Positions 24,873 through 34,092 are shown, counted from the first letter of the stretch. The stretch is DNA of 40,785 nucleotides from an archaeon (GCA_029258735.1 JAPDKD010000034.1:1-40785), one strand, 5' to 3'. Made by a program: numbers and translations. The notes: generated from the letters alone by a model not told the origin.

Positions 24873-26117
24873 TTATTCGCCTGTCAATTCTACTTTGTCT
24901 AGGCTTATTCTGTAGTAGCCTGCAACCGTCCAGCTGTATCCTCCGTCTTTTTGCACAACTTTATATATTACGTAGTCGCCGCCTACTCTGTCGCCGTTTT
25001 CGTTAAGGAGGGTCCATCCGCTTACTCCGAAGTATCGTGAGGCTACATCGGGCAGTATTTTCTGTATTATTTCCCCGTCATATGTTCCTGCTTCCAGTAT
25101 TGCTAGCGCGGCCACCCACGTTGCATCGTATATGTTGTAGGAGTAGCTGTCCGGTTCTTCTCCTGTTATCTCCTTCATTCTCCTTCTGAAAGACTCATAC
25201 TTAGAACTCTTGGGTGGAGTAAATATTGTCGAGTATACTCCGCCCAGGCTTACAGCTGCATCGCCAGCGTTCTGTATTACCTTACTTGAAAGTGCTAGTC
25301 CATCTGTTCCCATCCATGGCACATTAGTGAGCACAGGGTCGTTTTTCGCTGCTGTGAGTATGGCTACTCCGTCATCTTCGAAACATATCGCTAGAACTCC
25401 TGCTCCTTGTCCCATGGATTTTACTATGTCGGAAAGCTGTCTTACTTCGGCTGAAAGTTCTTTACTTTCCGGATCATATTTAATAGCTTTGACCCCGCCT
25501 CCCATTGCCGTAAATTCCTGCTCAAATAGCTGGTAGAGCCCAGTACCCCACTCGTCTCCTCTGTATATTACGGCTACTTTGCTTAGTCCTAGCTTTTTCG
25601 CGAGTAGGGCTAGCGCTCTAGCTTGATACTTGTCGGTCGGGACAAAGCGAAATATGAAGTCGTTGGGAATTGCCAGCGTTACCGCTGTTGAGGAATGGCT
25701 TATGACCACTATTTTGTTTTGGTCTGCGAAGTCTTTTACTGCGGCTACCTCGGAGCTTGCTAAAGGTCCTACTACTACCTTTACTCCCTGAGCAGCTAGG
25801 TTTTGAATGCTCGCTAAGGCTTGCTCCTTAGAGACTTTTGTGTCCATGTCTATTAGTTTAAATTTTACGTTTAGGCCAAGCTCTTGTACATATTTGTTAA
25901 TGTCTTCTATGGCTAGCTGAACCGCGGCTTTATGTCTGTTACCATAAGATGATAGGGGGCCCGACAGGGCGAATAGACCTCCTATAGGTATTTCTTCGGG
26001 TAGCTGTCTTCCTTTTGCTTGTGTAGCTGGTGATATGAATGGTGCTACGGCTATTCCCGCGGCAAAGCCTATTATGAGGGCTATTACTGCCGCGAGGATT
26101 GTCTTGGTGTTTTGCAT
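24873..26117 (-). CDS. Branched-chain amino acid ABC transporter substrate-binding protein
   Basis: Protein of 414 residues with an N-terminal membrane anchor or signal (about residues 7-30, ILAAVIALIIGFAAGIAVAP). A type-I periplasmic-binding fold follows: EIPIGGLFALSGPLSSYG, GVKVVVGPLASSEVAAV, VISHSSTAVTLA and VAVIYRGDEWGTGLY. No lipobox is seen, so it is probably anchored by its N-terminal helix. It captures amino acids outside the cell for the LivFGHM machinery. It is the first gene of the operon. No ribosome site precedes ATG 26117, but a TATA box lies 24-31 bases upstream, pointing to a leaderless mRNA. Confidence 0.92.
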   Translation of the reverse strand: MQNTKTILAAVIALIIGFAAGIAVAPFISPATQAKGRQLPEEIPIGGLFALSGPLSSYGNRHKAAVQLAIEDINKYVQELGLNVKFKLIDMDTKVSKEQALASIQNLAAQGVKVVVGPLASSEVAAVKDFADQNKIVVISHSSTAVTLAIPNDFIFRFVPTDKYQARALALLAKKLGLSKVAVIYRGDEWGTGLYQLFEQEFTAMGGGVKAIKYDPESKELSAEVRQLSDIVKSMGQGAGVLAICFEDDGVAILTAAKNDPVLTNVPWMGTDGLALSSKVIQNAGDAAVSLGGVYSTIFTPPKSSKYESFRRRMKEITGEEPDSYSYNIYDATWVAALAILEAGTYDGEIIQKILPDVASRYFGVSGWTLLNENGDRVGGDYVIYKVVQKDGGYSWTVAGYYRISLDKVELTGE

Positions 26118-26140
26118 ATGTGGAGGTTTTTAATTTTATG

Positions 26141-26148
26141 TTATATAA
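26141..26148 (-). promoter_or_regulatory. TATA box of the amino-acid transporter operon (leaderless)
   Basis: TTATATAA is centred about 27 bases before ATG 26117, so transcription should start at or within two bases of the start codon. The rest of 26118-26369 is AT-rich. It also takes the end of the pheT transcript's upstream neighbour; I see no other gene or stable structure in it. Confidence 0.6.
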
Positions 26149-26369
26149 TTTGTGATATTCTATTTATTAGAAGTGGAATTTGCATAAATAAAGTTTAGCA
26201 GTAAGATTTAAAAATTAAATCTCTATGAGTAAGAGTAATTTTTTTCCTAAAATTTTGATTACATTGAAATTTTATTATAAAATTGTAGATAAGATTTATT
26301 ATTAGGATGTAAAATTTTTAGCTACCTATGCTATATGTACAATTATGATGAGTCATTTATTTTAAAAAT

Positions 26370-28031
26370 TTATGGTGATATTAGTTCTTCTTTTAGAACA
26401 TTTATATTTATTTCGGCTGCAATTATTGGAACATTTAGTTCAAAATTTAATAGTACTCTTGGATGTATTTCGCCTAATATGCCTAGGTTCTTTTTGTTGA
26501 CTACTATTTTTGCCGATCTTCCTGGTATGAAGCTGGGATGATCTATTGGCTCTAGCTTATAGCTGAAGCCAAGCTGCAGTGATAAGCTTTTCAGTACTGC
26601 TAGAAGGTCGGTGAGCGTTACTTCTCTGTCTGCTATGGCGAAAGCTAGGTGGCGTTCTTCCCTAGTTTTGGTGCTACTTGTTTCGTCTATGAAGACTACA
26701 TCGCCTACTTCGAATATTTTCTGCGGGTAGTCTGCGTGCTTGCTCTGTGATAGCACCTCCATTAGCTGTGGGATAAGCCATGTGCGTATGCACGAGTAGT
26801 TCTCGTGCTTGGGGTTTAGCACTTCCACTGTGGGTTGCTCGGGTAGATTCATCATGTCGTAGAGTAGCTTCTTGTTGGTCATCATGTAACTATTTACTTC
26901 TTGGAATCCATAGCCGACCATCGTTTCCCTTATAATTTTCGAAAAGAATTCAATTGGATGAGGCATTCCTGGATGCGGCGGTGAATAGGGCTCGGGCTTT
27001 ATATTTTCGTATCCATAAGCCATTGCAATATCTTCCGCTATATCTATTGGATGGAGAATGTCTAGACGGTAAGCCGGTATTTTTACTTCAATCTTTGTCT
27101 CACTTATAGGCTTCGCGTCCATCCTCATTTTTTTGAGCAATTCTGAAGCCTTCTCAACAGAAACTTTAATTCCAACTACTTTCTCCGTTAGCGTGTTATC
27201 ATAGAGTAAAGATTCAGGCGTAAGGTCTGGCGTGACGCCGCTCCATGTACCTTTTATCTCTACTAGTCCTATTGTTTCTCCTCTTTCTGCTATAGATGTT
27301 GCTACTACGTTTAGGACTTTGAGTCCCGCCTGGGGGTCCGTGGCTGTAATGTCTATGAATACTTCTTTTGTATCTTCTGTTACTTTCGTATCTTCGCTAT
27401 TTACTATCGGCGGCATTGAGAGTACTTTACCCTCGCTGTCCACAAGCAGAGGGTATTCTTCGTAGCTTTTTATTAAGTGGCCGTATTCTATACCTTTGGG
27501 GTGAAGCTCCAATATCTCTTTTAAGGTTAATTCTTCTGCAAATTCTAGCGGAGTGAACTTTACCTCTTCTGGCTTAGCCTTCGTATAATATATTGGGGGC
27601 TTAACTTTTGACAGGTCGTAGACTCCTATCGATACTTTTCTCCTGTCTCTACAGTAGGTTATGTGAAGCTTCTCTTGCAGTTGCATTATTTGTTTTACAG
27701 CTTCATTATCCAGCTTAAGCCCATGTATGGTTGCGAAGAAGGCATAGGGGCGGTAGGTAGGTCCATCGACGTGAGCTTTTACTTTTTCCTGCCTTAATAT
27801 GACGCCGGGCATTCCTAGCTCTATTTCGAGCAAACCTTTCAAAGCTCGCGATAATCCTTCAGCCGAGAACAGGTCAGGACGGTCGTGTGTTGCCTCGTAG
27901 TACACGTACTCGCCTTCCACGCCTTCATATTCGCACTTTAGCCTCGGCAGTAAGTCTTCGAGTTCTTCTAGGCTTAAGGTTTTCCCTACAAGCCTTTCGA
28001 GGTCTCTTATTGAGACTTCTATTACGGGCAT
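26370..28031 (-). CDS. pheT: Phenylalanyl-tRNA synthetase beta chain (archaeal type)
   Basis: Protein of 553 residues, the usual size for archaeal PheT (the bacterial form is near 800). It begins with MPVIEVSIRDLERLVGKTL. It contains the B3/B4 region (EGEYVYYEATHDRPDLFSAEG), the B5 domain (VEKASELLKKMRMDAK, DILHPIDIAEDIAMAYGYENI) and a catalytic-like core fold (MPHPIEFFSKIIRETMVGYGFQEV). It forms the alpha2-beta2 enzyme with PheS and recognises tRNA-Phe and edits mischarged Tyr. It lies four bases after pheS on the same strand, a clear operon. Confidence 0.95.
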   Translation of the reverse strand: MPVIEVSIRDLERLVGKTLSLEELEDLLPRLKCEYEGVEGEYVYYEATHDRPDLFSAEGLSRALKGLLEIELGMPGVILRQEKVKAHVDGPTYRPYAFFATIHGLKLDNEAVKQIMQLQEKLHITYCRDRRKVSIGVYDLSKVKPPIYYTKAKPEEVKFTPLEFAEELTLKEILELHPKGIEYGHLIKSYEEYPLLVDSEGKVLSMPPIVNSEDTKVTEDTKEVFIDITATDPQAGLKVLNVVATSIAERGETIGLVEIKGTWSGVTPDLTPESLLYDNTLTEKVVGIKVSVEKASELLKKMRMDAKPISETKIEVKIPAYRLDILHPIDIAEDIAMAYGYENIKPEPYSPPHPGMPHPIEFFSKIIRETMVGYGFQEVNSYMMTNKKLLYDMMNLPEQPTVEVLNPKHENYSCIRTWLIPQLMEVLSQSKHADYPQKIFEVGDVVFIDETSSTKTREERHLAFAIADREVTLTDLLAVLKSLSLQLGFSYKLEPIDHPSFIPGRSAKIVVNKKNLGILGEIHPRVLLNFELNVPIIAAEININVLKEELISP

Positions 28032-28035
28032 GAAG

Positions 28036-29577
28036 TCACCTCCACATTTTTACTATGGGTTTACGCCACTTCCTGAGGAAATCCAAATCACGAGTGAAGA
28101 GCAGTCTTATATCGTCGATTCCCAGCACGGTCATCGCAATGCGGTCTATGCCTATGCCCCAGGCTGCTACGTTAGATTTCTTTATTCCAAGCCCTGCCAG
28201 CATTTCTGGCCTGAACATGCCTCCGGGGAATACCTCTATCCATCCGAGCTTTGGATGTTTTATGAAGCCTTCTACGCTTGGCTCTGTGAAGGGGAAGTAG
28301 CCTGGTTTAAGCATTATTTTGCCCAGGCCGAGGCGCTTTGCTATTTCCTCGAAGAAGCCTAGCAAGTGTCTGAAGGTTACTTTTTCTCCCACTATTATTC
28401 CCTCGAGTTGGTAGAACTCCATGCTGTGTTTGGGGTCTAAGGTTTCAGGTCTAAACACTCTTCCTAAGGAGAAGCACATGTATTCTCCGTCCCCCCTTGC
28501 ATAGAGAGTTCTCGCTGAAACTGCGGTTGTCTGGGTTCGAAGTATCAAGCGCAACGCGCGCCTAGGATCCCACTTGTATCCCCAACCCTTCGAGCCGGTC
28601 TTCCAGCCGTCCTCGTGTACGCGGGCTATGCGGTTCATCAAGCTTTCGTCTTCTACGCGCCCCTCGTTCGGATATTTTAGGAAATAAGTGTCATGTATCT
28701 CTCTAGCAGGATGATCTTGAGCTTGGAATAGAGCGTCGAAGTTCCATAACTCCATTTCGACGTGTGGTCCTTTCATTTCTTCAAATCCCATTGAGACTAG
28801 GAGTTCTCTTATGTAATCGAGAAACTCTAGGTATGGGTGCTTCTTGCCCGGATAAATTGTCGGGGGCTCGACTGATAGGTCGAACGGCTTAAAGTACGCT
28901 GTTCTCCACGCTCCGCTAGCTAAAATTTCCGGTGTTAAAGTTGTTATGACTGGTGCTTCCTTTATTTTTCCGGTTTTATACAGTTTTTTTAGGTTAGGCG
29001 TCGGATAAGCATAGATTTTTCGTCTTGATTTCTTTTTTACTAGCTTTCTTCGTATTAGCGTGGAAAGTACTTGTTCTGGCGCTTTTCCTTCTTTTATTTG
29101 CTTTAGAGCTTCTTGCATTTTAGAAAGCTCATCAACCAGTTTGCTCAGATTTTCCTGTACTAATGATATTTTTCCTTTCTCTATTTTTACCGCTTTTGCT
29201 TTAGCTAGGACTGAAAGTCCGATCTTAACCTCTTTGTCCGTTAATGGAATGCTGTATTTTGACGCAGCTTTTGCTAAATCTTTAACCACTATTTCACCAC
29301 TTTTTTCCAGAACCTTCAATACCCTCTGCTCGGGTAAGCCTAGCTCTAAATACCTTTCAGCCTCTGATGTAAGCTCAAATATTTCAACGGTTTCACGGGT
29401 TATTGTTAGCAATTCTTTTTCTCTCAGCTCTTCTAAATCTCTCATCAGGCTTTCTCTACTCGTTTTAAATTGTTCAGCAATTTTGTCGATATCCGTGTAA
29501 CCTTTTATTATCAAGTCTACAATTTTTTTCTGTTTAGGAGGAAGTACAACTGTAGCTTGCTCGTATTCTTTCGGCAT
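28036..29577 (-). CDS. pheS: Phenylalanyl-tRNA synthetase alpha chain (archaeal type)
   Basis: Protein of 513 residues from ATG 29577. The N-terminal winged-helix DNA-binding-like domains (residues 10-200) are typical of archaeal and eukaryotic PheS. The class II core has GPHVEMELWNFDALFQAQDHPARE (motif 1/2 region in parts: LFQAQDHPAR), RTQTTAVSARTLY, FSLGRVFRPE and FPGGMFRPEM with GIGIDRIAM as motif 3. It charges tRNA-Phe. GTG 29589 would add four residues, but its GGGG tract reads better as the ribosome site for ATG 29577. Confidence 0.95.
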   Translation of the reverse strand: MPKEYEQATVVLPPKQKKIVDLIIKGYTDIDKIAEQFKTSRESLMRDLEELREKELLTITRETVEIFELTSEAERYLELGLPEQRVLKVLEKSGEIVVKDLAKAASKYSIPLTDKEVKIGLSVLAKAKAVKIEKGKISLVQENLSKLVDELSKMQEALKQIKEGKAPEQVLSTLIRRKLVKKKSRRKIYAYPTPNLKKLYKTGKIKEAPVITTLTPEILASGAWRTAYFKPFDLSVEPPTIYPGKKHPYLEFLDYIRELLVSMGFEEMKGPHVEMELWNFDALFQAQDHPAREIHDTYFLKYPNEGRVEDESLMNRIARVHEDGWKTGSKGWGYKWDPRRALRLILRTQTTAVSARTLYARGDGEYMCFSLGRVFRPETLDPKHSMEFYQLEGIIVGEKVTFRHLLGFFEEIAKRLGLGKIMLKPGYFPFTEPSVEGFIKHPKLGWIEVFPGGMFRPEMLAGLGIKKSNVAAWGIGIDRIAMTVLGIDDIRLLFTRDLDFLRKWRKPIVKMWR

Positions 29578-29657
29578 TTTGGACCCCACTTAGAGTTGTA
29601 CATAATTTATTGCCTAGAATATTGATATCTTTTTACCTATTGCCAGCGTAAAATTCA

Positions 29658-30062
29658 TTATATGCTGAGTCGCGGTCCCTCGCTTTCCTTTTTAGATGAT
29701 TTATAGAGTAGCGGGTTTAGCTTGTTTTCGCGTGCTAACTTTTCAATATGCTCAGCGAACTCGCTTGTATGCGCAATATCAAGTTCCACCAGCTCTTTTA
29801 GTATTTTCCATATTTTTTCTCGGACTTCCTCTAACATATGCTTTGGCATATGCCCCACGATAAAAGGATCTTGCAGCCACTTATCAAAGGCCTGCGCTGT
29901 CGTTATCACGTGCTGAAAGGCCACTCTGCTGGCTAGTACCAATTCTAACCGATCGGCATCTTTAAGATCCTTTTCCGCCTTGTTTAGAGATTCCAGGAAT
30001 TGCTTCTGCATAGCAACCCATTTCTTCATTTGGGCACCAAAAATTTCAGGCGATAAACTCAT
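29658..30062 (-). CDS. Helical archaeal protein, DUF2153-like
   Basis: Protein of 134 residues, almost entirely helical (MKKWVAMQKQFLESLNKAEK, DADRLELVLASRVAFQHVIT, HMLEEVREKIWKILKELVEL). It fits my memory of DUF2153, a family of about 130 residues found in crenarchaea, with no known function. It lies in a minus-strand series upstream of pheS, about 80 bases from it. The family assignment is from memory and would need a profile search. Confidence 0.55.
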   Translation of the reverse strand: MSLSPEIFGAQMKKWVAMQKQFLESLNKAEKDLKDADRLELVLASRVAFQHVITTAQAFDKWLQDPFIVGHMPKHMLEEVREKIWKILKELVELDIAHTSEFAEHIEKLARENKLNPLLYKSSKKESEGPRLSI

Positions 30063-30106
30063 GCTCCCCGTTTGTTGAACGTGAAAGTGCTTAAAAAATG
30101 CACGTC

Positions 30107-30703
30107 TTAGGTTTTTGAGCCGTTCTGCAGTTTACTCCTAGCTTCAGGACAGGGTAAAAGGATGAGGCAGTTTTCGCCTTCCACTTTTTCAACAAGCCCC
30201 TTAACATAGAGGACTATGGTTAAAGCCGCAGTTGCTGCATCCAGCTCGTCGAGAGAACACTCTTCAGATAAACCCTTGATACCTAAGTTTCGTAATCCGC
30301 TTAGAAGTTGGTGTTTACCCTTTTTCTTGCGGGGCAATCCGAGAACATCTTGGGTTCCTCCGGGAAAAACTTCGTACACTTTTATGCCAGCATCTTCGAG
30401 CTTTTTCTTCAGTTTTATACCCCTTGCGGTCAGCGCTTTCATTGGTCCGAAGAGGGGCGAGAAAAGTCTTATTCCACGTCTTAGAAGTTCAAGGTCGCAG
30501 TCCCGATAAGGACCAGAAATTGGGAAGCTTAAGGGTGCATCTATTCCTACAATTTTTGCTCCAGACTCTACGATTAGCTTAATTATTTCTTCGTCTTTTT
30601 TCACCTTATATGTTTCTGCGTAAAGTTCCAGCGTCATAAAGCATATGGCTGTACTTTTCTTCTCGCTAGCAGCTAGGTCTATGCCCACGACCACTGTTGT
30701 CAT
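30107..30703 (-). CDS. DUF429 RNase H-fold predicted nuclease
   Basis: Protein of 198 residues. VVGIDLAASEKKST at the N-terminus (Asp9) and IVGIDAPLSFP (Asp55 region) are the acidic strands of an RNase H-like fold. SLDELDAATAALT near the C-terminus supplies another acidic pair. This is the DUF429/COG2410 group of predicted nucleases. Its start codon overlaps the stop of the ASCH-domain gene (ATGA, 30700-30703), so the two proteins are probably made in fixed ratio. Substrate unknown. Confidence 0.75.
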   Translation of the reverse strand: MTTVVVGIDLAASEKKSTAICFMTLELYAETYKVKKDEEIIKLIVESGAKIVGIDAPLSFPISGPYRDCDLELLRRGIRLFSPLFGPMKALTARGIKLKKKLEDAGIKVYEVFPGGTQDVLGLPRKKKGKHQLLSGLRNLGIKGLSEECSLDELDAATAALTIVLYVKGLVEKVEGENCLILLPCPEARSKLQNGSKT

Positions 30704-31290
30704 ATAATTTCTTTCTCCTTCAGCTTTTTCACGGCTCTTTTAAGTATTCGCCGCACAGATCCCCGCTTCTCTAAGCCACCCAGTCTCCTAGCAGCAGCTC
30801 GTATGCTTCCTTCCTTGCTCACGGCTATCAATACTTCGCGCTCCTTTTCGGTTAGGTCTAAATTTTCTAAGGCCATTTTTGCTATCTGCTCTGGAGTGTA
30901 CTGTGTCCCTCTAAAATATTCAGGCTCGGAGATTGGGGGGTTAAATTTTTTCTCCCATTCGAAGCGTATTACTGCTATTAGCGCATCTTCCTTTATTCCA
31001 GGATAGTGGCCTTTAATGGCTTCTAGCAGTTCCCCGAGACTATTGAAGCCTTCCTCCCTTACTTCATACTCACCTAGACTTCTTAATGGCTTGAAAACTA
31101 CGCTTGTGACGCGAGCCACTCCTAATATGAGCCCGCCGCAGACGATATATATTAGGTCTCCGGGTTTAGGGAGCCTTTTACCTGCCATTCGTATAGTTAT
31201 TTTCTTTGCTCCACTGCGCAGCTTTTCACAGTATTTCTTGTTGAAGTGCAGGCTTATAGGCACGCTATGATTGTTGAAATACTTTTTCAT
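30700..31290 (-). CDS. ASCH-domain protein with C-terminal helix-turn-helix
   Basis: Protein of 196 residues. Residues 10-115 form an ASCH (PUA-like) RNA-binding domain: SLHFNKKYCEKLRSGAKKIT, RMAGKRLPKPGDLIYIV and a Cys/Gly strand. Residues 128-196 are a helix-turn-helix segment (LTEKEREVLIAVSKEGSIRA, ARRLGGLEKRGSVRRILKRA) of the response-regulator or sigma-like type. It could couple RNA sensing to DNA binding. It is translationally coupled to the DUF429 nuclease. The divergent small gene starts only 18-30 bases away. Confidence 0.7.
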   Translation of the reverse strand: MKKYFNNHSVPISLHFNKKYCEKLRSGAKKITIRMAGKRLPKPGDLIYIVCGGLILGVARVTSVVFKPLRSLGEYEVREEGFNSLGELLEAIKGHYPGIKEDALIAVIRFEWEKKFNPPISEPEYFRGTQYTPEQIAKMALENLDLTEKEREVLIAVSKEGSIRAAARRLGGLEKRGSVRRILKRAVKKLKEKEII

Positions 31291-31320
31291 TAATTTTTCC
31301 GATAATCTGTGGCGAAGAAA

Positions 31321-31656
31321 ATGAATGTTAAGTACATTAAGAATGAAGACATTGAAAGAGTACTTATCGGAGTCCCTTCAGGGCATAAACATCTACGCGT
31401 GATACTTATTCTTAAAAATGAAACGTGCCTAGTTTTTTCCGAGGCTTCTATTGCAAATATTCTGAGAGGATTTGTTTTCGTAAAAACTCACCCGGTAACA
31501 TCTGCAATAGAACTTAAAAGAGCAAAGCTTGAAAAACGTAAACATGGCTTTGCCGAACACCAGTTAATTGAAGTAGAAAAAGAAAGTAGAAAAATTGAGG
31601 ATGAAATTGCTTCCATTCTTTATGACTCTAGCTCCACTACTACTGCTGTACCATAG
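31321..31656 (+). CDS. Conserved hypothetical protein
   Basis: Protein of 111 residues from ATG 31321 (or 115 from GTG 31309, whose bases also look like a weak ribosome site). A small alpha/beta N-terminal half (RVLIGVPSGHKHLRVILILK, CLVFSEASIANILRGFV) is followed by a charged C-terminal helix (ELKRAKLEKRKHGFAEHQLI). I do not recognise it. The 3' end overlaps the convergent YbjQ-type gene by 37 bases, the longest overlap in the window. Confidence 0.55.
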   Translation: MNVKYIKNEDIERVLIGVPSGHKHLRVILILKNETCLVFSEASIANILRGFVFVKTHPVTSAIELKRAKLEKRKHGFAEHQLIEVEKESRKIEDEIASILYDSSSTTTAVP

Positions 31657-31952
31657 GCCGTTATCACTAAGAAACCCTCTAGGATTTCGCTGGTTTCGAA
31701 GTCTACTCCGACGACAGCGTTGGCGCCCATCTTTGCGGCGTTTCTGGCTAGATCTTCTATTGCTTCGCTCCTAGTTTTTTCTAGCTCGCGTAGGTAGGCG
31801 TAGCTTCTTCCACCCGCCAAGGCTTCTAGGCCAGCAGCGAATCTTCCGAGGAAGCCTCTAGTCCTTATACTTTCGCCGTAGACTATTCCCTTTACCTCTT
31901 TAACTTTATATCCTGGGATCTCAGGAGTCGTAACCATCAAGATTTTTTCCAT
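31620..31952 (-). CDS. YbjQ/UPF0145-family protein
   Basis: Protein of 110 residues with the family signatures VTTPEIPGYKVKEVKGIVYG, GGRSYAYLRELEKTRSEAI and GANAVVGVDFET. Members form pentamers and are sometimes called heavy-metal-binding, without firm evidence. Length is normal. The C-terminal 12 codons overlap the convergent small gene. ATG 31952 is used. Confidence 0.87.
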   Translation of the reverse strand: MEKILMVTTPEIPGYKVKEVKGIVYGESIRTRGFLGRFAAGLEALAGGRSYAYLRELEKTRSEAIEDLARNAAKMGANAVVGVDFETSEILEGFLVITAYGTAVVVELES

Positions 31953-32028
31953 ACACTTTTCCTATTTATTTTGTTATATTAATACTTTATTAATAATAAT
32001 CTATCTAAAGCGCGCCATAAAGGAAGAG

Positions 32029-32036
32029 TTTATTTA
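32029..32036 (+). promoter_or_regulatory. Candidate TATA box for the ferredoxin gene
   Basis: TTTATTTA lies about 36 bases before ATG 32069. Transcription would begin near 32058, with a leader of about 10 bases. Ferredoxin genes are usually strongly expressed, consistent with a clear TATA element. Confidence 0.5.
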
Positions 32037-32068
32037 TTTCCAGAATAGATAGAGACACGGCGATAAAC

Positions 32069-32314
32069 ATGGCAAAGAAGTATAAGATAACAATCGATAG
32101 AGATCAATGCATATCCGATATGGCTTGTGTAGCCTTGTGCCCCCAAGTTTTTGAGATGAACGAAGAGGATGGCAAAAGCCAGATAGTTGCCCAGTACAGG
32201 GTCGGCGATAACCTAGGTGAGGGCATAATACCCGAAGACCTCTATGAGTGCGCTAAATCCGCAGCAGAAGCCTGCCCCGTACAAATAATTACAATCGAAG
32301 AAGTAGAAGAGTAA
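32069..32314 (+). CDS. Single-cluster ferredoxin with Asp ligand (Pyrococcus type)
   Basis: Protein of 81 residues. The cluster motif is Cys14-x2-Asp17-x2-Cys20 with Cys69-Pro as the fourth ligand. Asp replaces the usual second Cys, as in Pyrococcus furiosus ferredoxin, where the cluster shifts between 4Fe and 3Fe forms. Cys24 and Cys61 match the pair that forms a disulfide there. It is the electron carrier for oxidoreductases of sugar, peptide and hydrogen metabolism. It is flanked by unrelated genes and has its own promoter. Confidence 0.9.
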   Translation: MAKKYKITIDRDQCISDMACVALCPQVFEMNEEDGKSQIVAQYRVGDNLGEGIIPEDLYECAKSAAEACPVQIITIEEVEE

Positions 32315-32346
32315 AATTGATCTAGAAGAAATTTTTAATATATTTT

Positions 32347-33942
32347 TTAGTCGGGTTCAAGTGCTTCCCAGTCTGATGGATGCAGCTCTATTTCTAGCTC
32401 TTTAACTTCTCTCCCGCAATATGGGCAGAAGTAAACGTCTTTTGAGATTATTGCGCCGCAGTGGGGGCACTGCATGTAGAAGTCTCCCATTGGCTTTTTG
32501 CCGCGCATCACGACATATCTAATTAGAATGTATGTGCTAAACACTGCTACCCCAGCTATGATGAGTATTGATATAAGCTTTAGATGCGGTAGCGGAAGGT
32601 TTTCGTCCTCCAGTTCAATCGTAAATCCCCAGTTTCTAAACTGTGGGGCTAGGTTTTCGCCTGCTGCAGAACTCAGTATTTGAACTAGCTTTGAGTTAGT
32701 TTTAATCGATCCTGTTCTCATGGCCTCCTGAACCACTCGACGTATAAAGCTTAGACCTCCGTATTTTTCTGCAAGCTTAGTAACAATGTATTCTGAAGCG
32801 GCGTATGCTAGTCCTTGATCGGGTATGGTATTCCAGTTTTGAAGGAAGCTGAAGTCTTTGATGTTTTCTTCGACGTATTTAAATGCTCGTTCTCTTTCTT
32901 TTTCTAAAAAGCTGACGTTTATGCCCGCCTGTTTGCATACTTCCAGAGCCACATATTGAGCTGTGCCTTCATGGAACCATCTCAGCTGACTGTTGGCCTC
33001 TATTCCTGCCCGCGCGAGTGCCTTGTGGACGTATTCGTGTACTACGGTGGTTTCGAAGTATCCGGGCACGTATCTCAGGAGGGCTATGTTTATCCAGATT
33101 GGACCTGAACCGCCGACGTTTATCTCTTCTCCCCTAACGTAGCCGAGCGTTGAGACGTCTCTAAGCCGCGGGAGGAAGAGCTGAAACTCTAGCTTGTCGA
33201 AGCTCTCGACAAATACGTAGTCTAGAAGGTTCTTAGTTTTACTATATATGTTGGCTATTTTCTTGGCTAGTCCGGTGTAAATTGTAGGAGCTTTAATTGT
33301 AACCTCTGTGCCGTCTATGTTGAAAGTGAAGTTTTTTTCCTCTAAGGGCTGGGCTAGCTGGTATTCTATGGCTACACGTGACCCTACATAGGCGTCTAGA
33401 ACTATAAATGACAGCTTATTATTTTGCTGGTTGAACGGATGAGGGTCGCTGCGCAATAACTTGCCGAAGTTGTCTAGAGTTACATTTACAAACACGCGCG
33501 CATTTTTCGGGGCGCCTAGCAGAGGTGTCATAAACCATGCCCTACTGCCTGTTGAAAGCGATGCGTAAGGAAACATGAACGATATGTTTAGCCGGAAGAC
33601 TCCGTCCTCGCCCGGCTGGTACGAGATAGTGTAGTTGTCGTAGAAGTATGTTACAGCTGTCTGATTAATGACTTGGAAAGTTCCACTAACTGTCTCAACA
33701 GTATAGTTTTCAAATTTAGGAGTGAAAGTAAACGCGCTTCCGGCCTCCGTATCGGATATGAGAATAGATACCGACGCGTTTCCGTAGTCGTAAACGTGTA
33801 TAAGATAGGTCACGGTAGGTGATGCGTAGACATTACGGGAAAGTATCACTATAAAAGCGAAGAGAAGCATTATGGCTAATATTGTTCTACCCCGCTGTTT
33901 TTGAAAATTTGATTCACCCTTGTCCACGGCTTTCATCCACAT
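32347..33942 (-). CDS. Membrane-anchored gluzincin-like metalloprotease with cytoplasmic zinc ribbon
   Basis: Protein of 531 residues from ATG 33942 (20 residues shorter than the longest frame; GTGAT lies just upstream). An N-terminal signal or anchor (about 20-40) is followed by a beta-rich ectodomain with several N-glycosylation sequons. The peptidase domain has HEYVH (302-306) and Glu325 in WFHEGTAQY as third zinc ligand, a gluzincin pattern. A membrane helix (454-478, LISILIIAGVAVFSTYILI) and a zinc ribbon with Cys492, Cys495, Cys506 and Cys509 (CPHC, CPYC) end the protein. The protease should act outside and the ribbon inside. Substrate unknown. Confidence 0.75.
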   Translation of the reverse strand: MWMKAVDKGESNFQKQRGRTILAIMLLFAFIVILSRNVYASPTVTYLIHVYDYGNASVSILISDTEAGSAFTFTPKFENYTVETVSGTFQVINQTAVTYFYDNYTISYQPGEDGVFRLNISFMFPYASLSTGSRAWFMTPLLGAPKNARVFVNVTLDNFGKLLRSDPHPFNQQNNKLSFIVLDAYVGSRVAIEYQLAQPLEEKNFTFNIDGTEVTIKAPTIYTGLAKKIANIYSKTKNLLDYVFVESFDKLEFQLFLPRLRDVSTLGYVRGEEINVGGSGPIWINIALLRYVPGYFETTVVHEYVHKALARAGIEANSQLRWFHEGTAQYVALEVCKQAGINVSFLEKERERAFKYVEENIKDFSFLQNWNTIPDQGLAYAASEYIVTKLAEKYGGLSFIRRVVQEAMRTGSIKTNSKLVQILSSAAGENLAPQFRNWGFTIELEDENLPLPHLKLISILIIAGVAVFSTYILIRYVVMRGKKPMGDFYMQCPHCGAIISKDVYFCPYCGREVKELEIELHPSDWEALEPD

Positions 33943-34092
33943 CAATATCACGTCTCGCTTCCCAATACCCAAGTCTAAGTAAAATCTTCTTCTCTTACTC
34001 AAAAAGCTGATATTCTCGTTTATTGATAATAAGTATTAATAAATCATGGTTACTTAACTGATATATCTAGGTTTTAGTTTTCTTGAGCTAGT

